From assembly GCA_007116445.1 (NCBI GenBank), contig SKIM01000248.1, positions 1 to 9,536 on the forward strand: a DNA stretch of 9,536 nt, read 5' to 3'. The notes below the pieces were generated by a model. That model was not told the DNA's origin and did not search any database. It saw nothing but the letters and a program-made list of their open reading frames with translations. Source of the DNA: Natronohydrobacter sp. GTDB lineage: Bacteria > Pseudomonadota > Alphaproteobacteria > Rhodobacterales > Rhodobacteraceae. The translations under genes were made by a program, and so were the position numbers. This document shows, in pieces, positions 6,161 through 9,536 of the stretch. The stretch's first letter is position 1. Every line of letters starts with the position of its first letter.

Positions 6161-8287
6161 ATGATCTCGACCCTCTCCGAAGCCCTCACCGAGCGCGGCT
6201 ATGACCAACTGACCGATGTGCAGGAAGCTGTGACCGCGCCTGAACTGGCCGATGCCGATCTGCTTGTCTCGGCGCAGACAGGCTCGGGCAAGACTGTGGG
6301 CTTTGGCCTTGCCATCGGCCACACGCTTCTGGGCGATACGCTCCATTTCGGCCCAGCAGAGCTGCCGCTGGCGCTGGTCATCGCGCCCACGCGCGAGCTG
6401 GCGATGCAAGTGCAGCGCGAATTGTCCTGGCTCTATGCGAAAGCGGGCGCGCAAGTCGTGTCCTGCATCGGCGGCATGGATGCGCGCAATGAGCGCCGCG
6501 CGCTGGAACGCGGCGCGCATATCGTCGTCGGCACCCCGGGACGCCTGCGCGACCACATCATGCGCGGCGCGTTGGACATGACCCAGCTGCGCGCCATCGT
6601 GCTCGATGAGGCCGATGAAATGCTCGACATGGGCTTTCGCGAAGATCTGGAATTCATGCTGGCCGAAGCCCCCGCGAGCAAGCGCACGCTCCTGTTCTCG
6701 GCCACTGTGCCGCCCGCAATTGCCGAAATAGCGAAGAAATATCAACGCGACGCGGTGCGCGTCACGACGGTTTCCAAAGGCGCGCAGCATGCCGATATTG
6801 CCTATCAGGCGGTCAAGGTCGCGCAAGCCGATGCCGAACATGCGATCATCAATCTGCTGCGGCTCCATGATGCGCCCGCGTCCATCGTCTTCGCCAATAC
6901 CCGCGCCACAGTCGCGCGGCTGGCCGCACGTTTCGCCAATCGCGGCCTGTCCGTGGTCAGCCTCTCGGGCGAACTCAGCCAGGACGAACGCTCCAACGCG
7001 CTGCAATCGCTGCGCAATGGGCGCGCACGGGTCTGTGTGGCGACCGATGTGGCCGCGCGCGGGATCGATCTGCCCAATCTGGACCTCGTGATCCATGCCG
7101 ATCTGCCGATGAATACCGAAGCACTTCTGCACCGCTCGGGCCGCACCGGCCGCGCCGGGCGCAAGGGGGTGTCGGTGCTGATCGTGCCCGACCGCGCCGC
7201 ACCCAAGGCCAACCGGCTGCTGAAATGGGCCAAGATCACCGCAGACTGGATCCATGCACCGACGCCCGAAGAAATTCTGGCGCTTGATGAGCAACGGCTG
7301 CGCGCCGATCCGGTCTGGCAGGACGCACCCAGCGAGGATGAAGCGCGCTTCGCTACCGAATTGCTCAGCGAACTGACCCCCGAAGCCATCGCCGTGGCCT
7401 GTCTGCGGCTCTACCGCGCGGGGCTGTCTGCGCCCGAAGATATCGGCGCGCCGCCTGCGGCCAAGGCCCGGCCCGAGCGGGCGGAATTTGGCCCCTCGGC
7501 CTGGTTCGAGCTGTCTATCGGGCAGGACAAACGCGCCGAAGCGCGCTGGCTTCTGCCGCTTCTGTGCCGCGCGGGCGGGCTGGACAAAGGCCAGATCGGG
7601 CGCATCAAAGTGCAGACCAGCACCACCTATGTCGAGATCGCCGAAAGCGCTGCCGCCAAGCTTGAGGCGCAACTCGGCCCGTCGGGCGTGCTGGAAGAGG
7701 ACGTGACCGCGCGCAGACTGGACGCCCCGCCCGAGGATCTCAGCGCCCCCCGCGACAGCGCACGCCCGCCGCGCGACAGCGCCCGTCCGAACCGCACCGA
7801 ACCGCGCCCGCGCCCTGCTGATGGCCCGACTGGCCCGCGCAAACATGACGGCCCGCGCAAAGCTGCGGCCAAACGGCCTGAGCCAAGCCACCGCCCCGAA
7901 CCGCGCGCAACCAAAGCCGCAGACGCCCCGCGCAAGCCGCGTCAGGCCCCCGATGACGCACGCCGGACAGCGGCTTACGGGGCCGCAAAACCGCGCGACA
8001 CCAAGCCCGGTGCCAGTCTCACACGCCCCAAGCCCGCGCGTCCCGACAGCGCCAAGCGCCCCTCCCCCCGCAGTGAGGCGCCCGCCCCGCGCGAAAAACC
8101 GACCTTCCGCGCAGGGGCGGCGGATGTCTCGCAACGCATGGAACGCCCCGGTGCCAAACGCGGCAAACCGCCAGCGGGCAAGGGACCGGGCGGCAAAGCC
8201 GGGTTCGGCAAAGCTGCGACAGGAAAGCCCGGCGGCGGCAAACCCGGTGGCGCGGGCGGAAACGCCCCCCCGCGCCGAAAGTCCTGA
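6161..8287 (+). CDS. DEAD-box ATP-dependent RNA helicase with DbpA-type RNA-binding domain and basic tail
   Basis: This is a 708-residue RNA helicase that would unwind structured RNA with ATP, probably in ribosome assembly, mRNA decay or cold adaptation (CsdA/DeaD-like role inferred). The motifs run in order: Q-motif Gln21, motif I AQTGSGKT (38-45), Ia PTREL (77-81), Ib TPGR (125-128), II DEAD (149-152), III SAT (180-182), IV IVFANT (242-247), V ATDVAARGID (294-303) and VI HRSGRTGRAGR (324-334). Residues around 446-505 resemble the DbpA RRM-like domain. From about 520 to the end is a low-complexity tail rich in Pro, Arg, Lys, Ala and Gly, with a tandem PRDSARP repeat (530-543) and GK/GGK-rich end (668-697). 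The ATG at 6161 has AAGGA 9 nt upstream and gives a family-like N-terminus; a TTG at 6098 is less likely. It is convergent with ppk2, 4 bp apart. Confidence 0.93.
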   Translation: MISTLSEALTERGYDQLTDVQEAVTAPELADADLLVSAQTGSGKTVGFGLAIGHTLLGDTLHFGPAELPLALVIAPTRELAMQVQRELSWLYAKAGAQVVSCIGGMDARNERRALERGAHIVVGTPGRLRDHIMRGALDMTQLRAIVLDEADEMLDMGFREDLEFMLAEAPASKRTLLFSATVPPAIAEIAKKYQRDAVRVTTVSKGAQHADIAYQAVKVAQADAEHAIINLLRLHDAPASIVFANTRATVARLAARFANRGLSVVSLSGELSQDERSNALQSLRNGRARVCVATDVAARGIDLPNLDLVIHADLPMNTEALLHRSGRTGRAGRKGVSVLIVPDRAAPKANRLLKWAKITADWIHAPTPEEILALDEQRLRADPVWQDAPSEDEARFATELLSELTPEAIAVACLRLYRAGLSAPEDIGAPPAAKARPERAEFGPSAWFELSIGQDKRAEARWLLPLLCRAGGLDKGQIGRIKVQTSTTYVEIAESAAAKLEAQLGPSGVLEEDVTARRLDAPPEDLSAPRDSARPPRDSARPNRTEPRPRPADGPTGPRKHDGPRKAAAKRPEPSHRPEPRATKAADAPRKPRQAPDDARRTAAYGAAKPRDTKPGASLTRPKPARPDSAKRPSPRSEAPAPREKPTFRAGAADVSQRMERPGAKRGKPPAGKGPGGKAGFGKAATGKPGGGKPGGAGGNAPPRRKS
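7748..7789 (+). repeat. Two tandem 21-bp units inside the helicase tail
   Basis: Two adjacent 21-bp units (7748-7768 and 7769-7789) each encode PRDSARP. They share an identical 11-bp core, CGCGACAGCGC, at 7751-7761 and 7772-7782. Third-position differences elsewhere suggest an old in-frame duplication. Confidence 0.8.
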
Positions 8288-8291
8288 CGCC

Positions 8292-9302
8292 TCAGCCGGG
8301 GGTCTGAACGCCCATCACATGGTCCAACTCTACCCCCGACAGCACCACATGCCGCGCCCGCCCGACAATCAGCGGGTCCGGGGCGCGCGCAATTTCGGGA
8401 TCCTTGTCCGGGTAGTCGATGGTCGAGAGGAAATGCTTCATGCATTCCAGCCGCGCGCGTTTCTTGTCCTTGGACTTGACCACAGTCCAGGGCGCATCCG
8501 CCGTGTCCGTATAGAAGAACATCGCTTCCTTGGCCTTGGTATATTCATCCCACAGCCCCAGTGACGCCTTGTCGATGGGCGACAGCTTCCAGCGCTTGAG
8601 CGGATCCGTCTCGCGCGCCTTGAAGCGGCGGCGCTGTTCTTCCGGCGTCACCGAGAACCAGAATTTGTAGAACCGGATGCCCGAGCGCACCAGCATGCGT
8701 TCGAATTCCGGGGCCTGCCGCATGAATTCCAGATAATCCGTCGGTGTGCAGAACCCCATCACGCGCTCGACGCCCGCGCGGTTGTACCAGCTGCGGTCAT
8801 AGAACACCATTTCGCCCGAGGTCGGCAGATGCTCGACATAGCGCTGGAAATACCACTGGCCGAGCTCCCTCTCGGACGGCTTGTTCAGCGCCACGACGCG
8901 CGCAAAACGCGGGTTCAGATGCTCATTGAAGCGCTTGATCGTGCCGCCCTTGCCCGCTGCGTCGCGCCCTTCAAACAAAAAGACAAACCGCTCGCCCGTC
9001 TCGATGGCCCATTTCTGGACCTTCAGAAGCTCGGCCTGCAACCGCGCCTTTTCCTGCTCATAGGGCGCGCGCGCCATCTTGTAGCGGTAGGGATAGCGGT
9101 CGGATTCGAAATATTGCCGGATCTCTTCTGTCGTCAGGGTGGACGCATCGGGTCGCCAGTTGTGGCCCTTGGGCGCCGTGGGCAAGCGCTTGCCTGTGTC
9201 GCGCGCTTCGGTCTGCTGCGTCTCGGCCGCCGCGGATGCGACATCTTGCTGCGCATCAACCCCGGGTTCGACCTTCAGAGCGGACACAGTGGCTTCGGTC
9301 AT
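8292..9302 (-). CDS. ppk2: Polyphosphate kinase 2, class I (single domain)
   Basis: PPK2 uses inorganic polyphosphate to phosphorylate nucleoside diphosphates (class I, ADP or GDP to the triphosphate), with the reverse reaction possible. The 336-residue protein has one PPK2 domain: Walker A GRDAAGKGG (112-120) with Lys118, Walker B region DRSWYNRAGVE (169-179), and basic lid segments RRRFKAR (224-230) and KRWKLSPID (236-244). About 50 N-terminal residues, rich in Ala, Gln, Glu and Thr, precede the domain and look disordered. The start at 9302 is chosen because AAGGAG (minus strand, 9316-9311) lies 8 nt upstream; a TTG at 9320 would overlap that site. The gene has a well-placed FNR-type box upstream, suggesting oxygen or NO control. 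It ends 4 bp from the helicase stop with no visible terminator between. The class I assignment rests on single-domain length and motif style. Confidence 0.94.
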   Translation of the reverse strand: MTEATVSALKVEPGVDAQQDVASAAAETQQTEARDTGKRLPTAPKGHNWRPDASTLTTEEIRQYFESDRYPYRYKMARAPYEQEKARLQAELLKVQKWAIETGERFVFLFEGRDAAGKGGTIKRFNEHLNPRFARVVALNKPSERELGQWYFQRYVEHLPTSGEMVFYDRSWYNRAGVERVMGFCTPTDYLEFMRQAPEFERMLVRSGIRFYKFWFSVTPEEQRRRFKARETDPLKRWKLSPIDKASLGLWDEYTKAKEAMFFYTDTADAPWTVVKSKDKKRARLECMKHFLSTIDYPDKDPEIARAPDPLIVGRARHVVLSGVELDHVMGVQTPG

Positions 9303-9337
9303 AAGAAAGACTCCTTGCAATAAATGGGCGACGTCCC

Positions 9338-9343
9338 GCTATG
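9338..9343 (-). promoter_or_regulatory. Likely -10 element of the ppk2 promoter
   Basis: Read on the minus strand this is CATAGC, a weak match to TATAAT. Its value is its position: with the FNR-type box centred at -41.5, the -10 hexamer should fall exactly here, with transcription starting near 9331 and a leader of about 29 nt. Poor -10 and absent -35 elements are common in activator-dependent promoters. Confidence 0.4.
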
Positions 9344-9365
9344 GCACGCTAGCCAAAACCTGTCT

Positions 9366-9379
9366 TTGATACTGATCAA
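9366..9379 (-). promoter_or_regulatory. FNR/FnrL-family binding site upstream of ppk2
   Basis: TTGATCAGTATCAA (minus strand) is a perfect TTGAT-N4-ATCAA palindrome, the consensus for FNR/FnrL and also bound by Dnr/NnrR-type regulators. Its centre is 70-71 bp before the ppk2 ATG. If the -10 at 9338-9343 is right, the centre is at -41.5, the class II activator position. The regulator senses oxygen (FnrL) or nitric oxide (Dnr/NnrR); the sequence cannot say which. Confidence 0.75.
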
Positions 9380-9445
9380 TCCGGTGCAAAAAAGCCGCAG
9401 CCGCAGCGCCAGCGCGAAAGGGTCGATCCCCGTAATCGCGATGAG

Positions 9446-9535
9446 CTAACCCATAAGCATGCAGATCACAGCAGTGCCGATGCCAAATGCAGTGTGACCC
9501 GAGGGGGGCGACAGCAGAGTTGCCAAGACGCGCCA
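9446..9535 (-). pseudogene. Possible 3' fragment of a PAP2-family membrane phosphatase, interrupted by a stop
   Basis: In one minus-strand frame entering from the window edge, 29 codons read as a membrane-protein segment with LLSPPSGHTAFG followed by a hydrophobic helix, ending at TAG (9448-9446). PSGH is the second signature of PAP2 phosphatases, which remove phosphate from lipid phosphates or undecaprenyl pyrophosphate. A third signature (SRxxxxxHxxxD) should follow, but the frame stops 15 residues after PSGH. Past the TAG the same frame stays open and partly hydrophobic (ITGIDPFALAL) down to about 9299, without that signature. This suggests a decayed gene, or a different protein that simply ends here. 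Most of it would lie outside the window, so the call is tentative. Confidence 0.33.
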
Positions 9536-9536
9536 C

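Noticed and set aside
6020..8134. A 704-codon open frame on the minus strand, opposite the helicase gene
   Set aside because: It is Arg/Gly/Ala/His-rich with no recognisable domain and runs antisense to a gene with every DEAD-box motif. GC-rich third positions leave such antisense frames open by chance.
9381..9412. T-run next to GC-rich CTG/CGG repeats (minus strand), considered as a terminator of the upstream gene
   Set aside because: The GC-rich part consists of direct repeats (GCGGCT) that do not pair with themselves, so no stem precedes the T-run.
9339..9536. A 65-codon minus-strand frame at the window end
   Set aside because: The translation is His/Arg/Ala-rich with no family resemblance. 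A different frame over the same bases gives the hydrophobic PSGH-containing peptide.

Overview
The window looks like chromosomal DNA from an alphaproteobacterium, most likely Rhodobacteraceae (roseobacter/rhodobacter type). The GC content is high, codons strongly prefer G or C in third position, and every recognisable protein (HemB, FabD, SufE, Pgm, a DbpA-type DEAD-box helicase, class I PPK2) reads as typical of that group. A perfect FNR/FnrL-type box is also present. The genus cannot be fixed by eye. I see no tRNA, rRNA, CRISPR array, insertion sequence or phage gene. This is ordinary housekeeping chromosome, and I did not find a convincing new multi-gene system.

Layout. 1-225: 3' end of hemB (tetrapyrrole synthesis). 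364-924: a YSC84-domain lipoprotein behind its own likely promoter. A 9-bp inverted repeat at 931-954 ends this gene and the convergent fabD. On the minus strand, sufE (start 3203), a TauE/SafE membrane permease (GTG start 2781, 4-bp overlap with sufE) and fabD (start 1886) lie in one direction and may be one transcript. From 3387 the plus strand takes over: a small lipoprotein of unknown function, then pgm (3908-5536). A 233-bp gap with stress-promoter-like motifs leads to a small OsmB-like glycine-zipper lipoprotein (5770-5982) and a strong terminator. A hairpin-rich leader precedes a 708-residue DEAD-box RNA helicase with a long basic tail (6161-8287). It converges, with a 4-bp gap, on ppk2 (8292-9302, minus). 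Behind ppk2 is a short stretch resembling a broken PAP2-phosphatase gene at the window edge.

How the parts relate. fabD, pgm, hemB and sufE are core metabolism: fatty acids, glucose phosphates, haem/bacteriochlorophyll and Fe-S clusters. The right half leans towards stress and energy state: a lipoprotein with candidate alternative-sigma promoters, an RNA helicase of the cold-shock/ribosome-assembly class, and a polyphosphate kinase. The ppk2 promoter carries an exact TTGAT-N4-ATCAA box, placed where a class II FNR activator would bind. The most testable observation is therefore that polyphosphate/nucleotide balance in this organism may be controlled by oxygen or nitric oxide.
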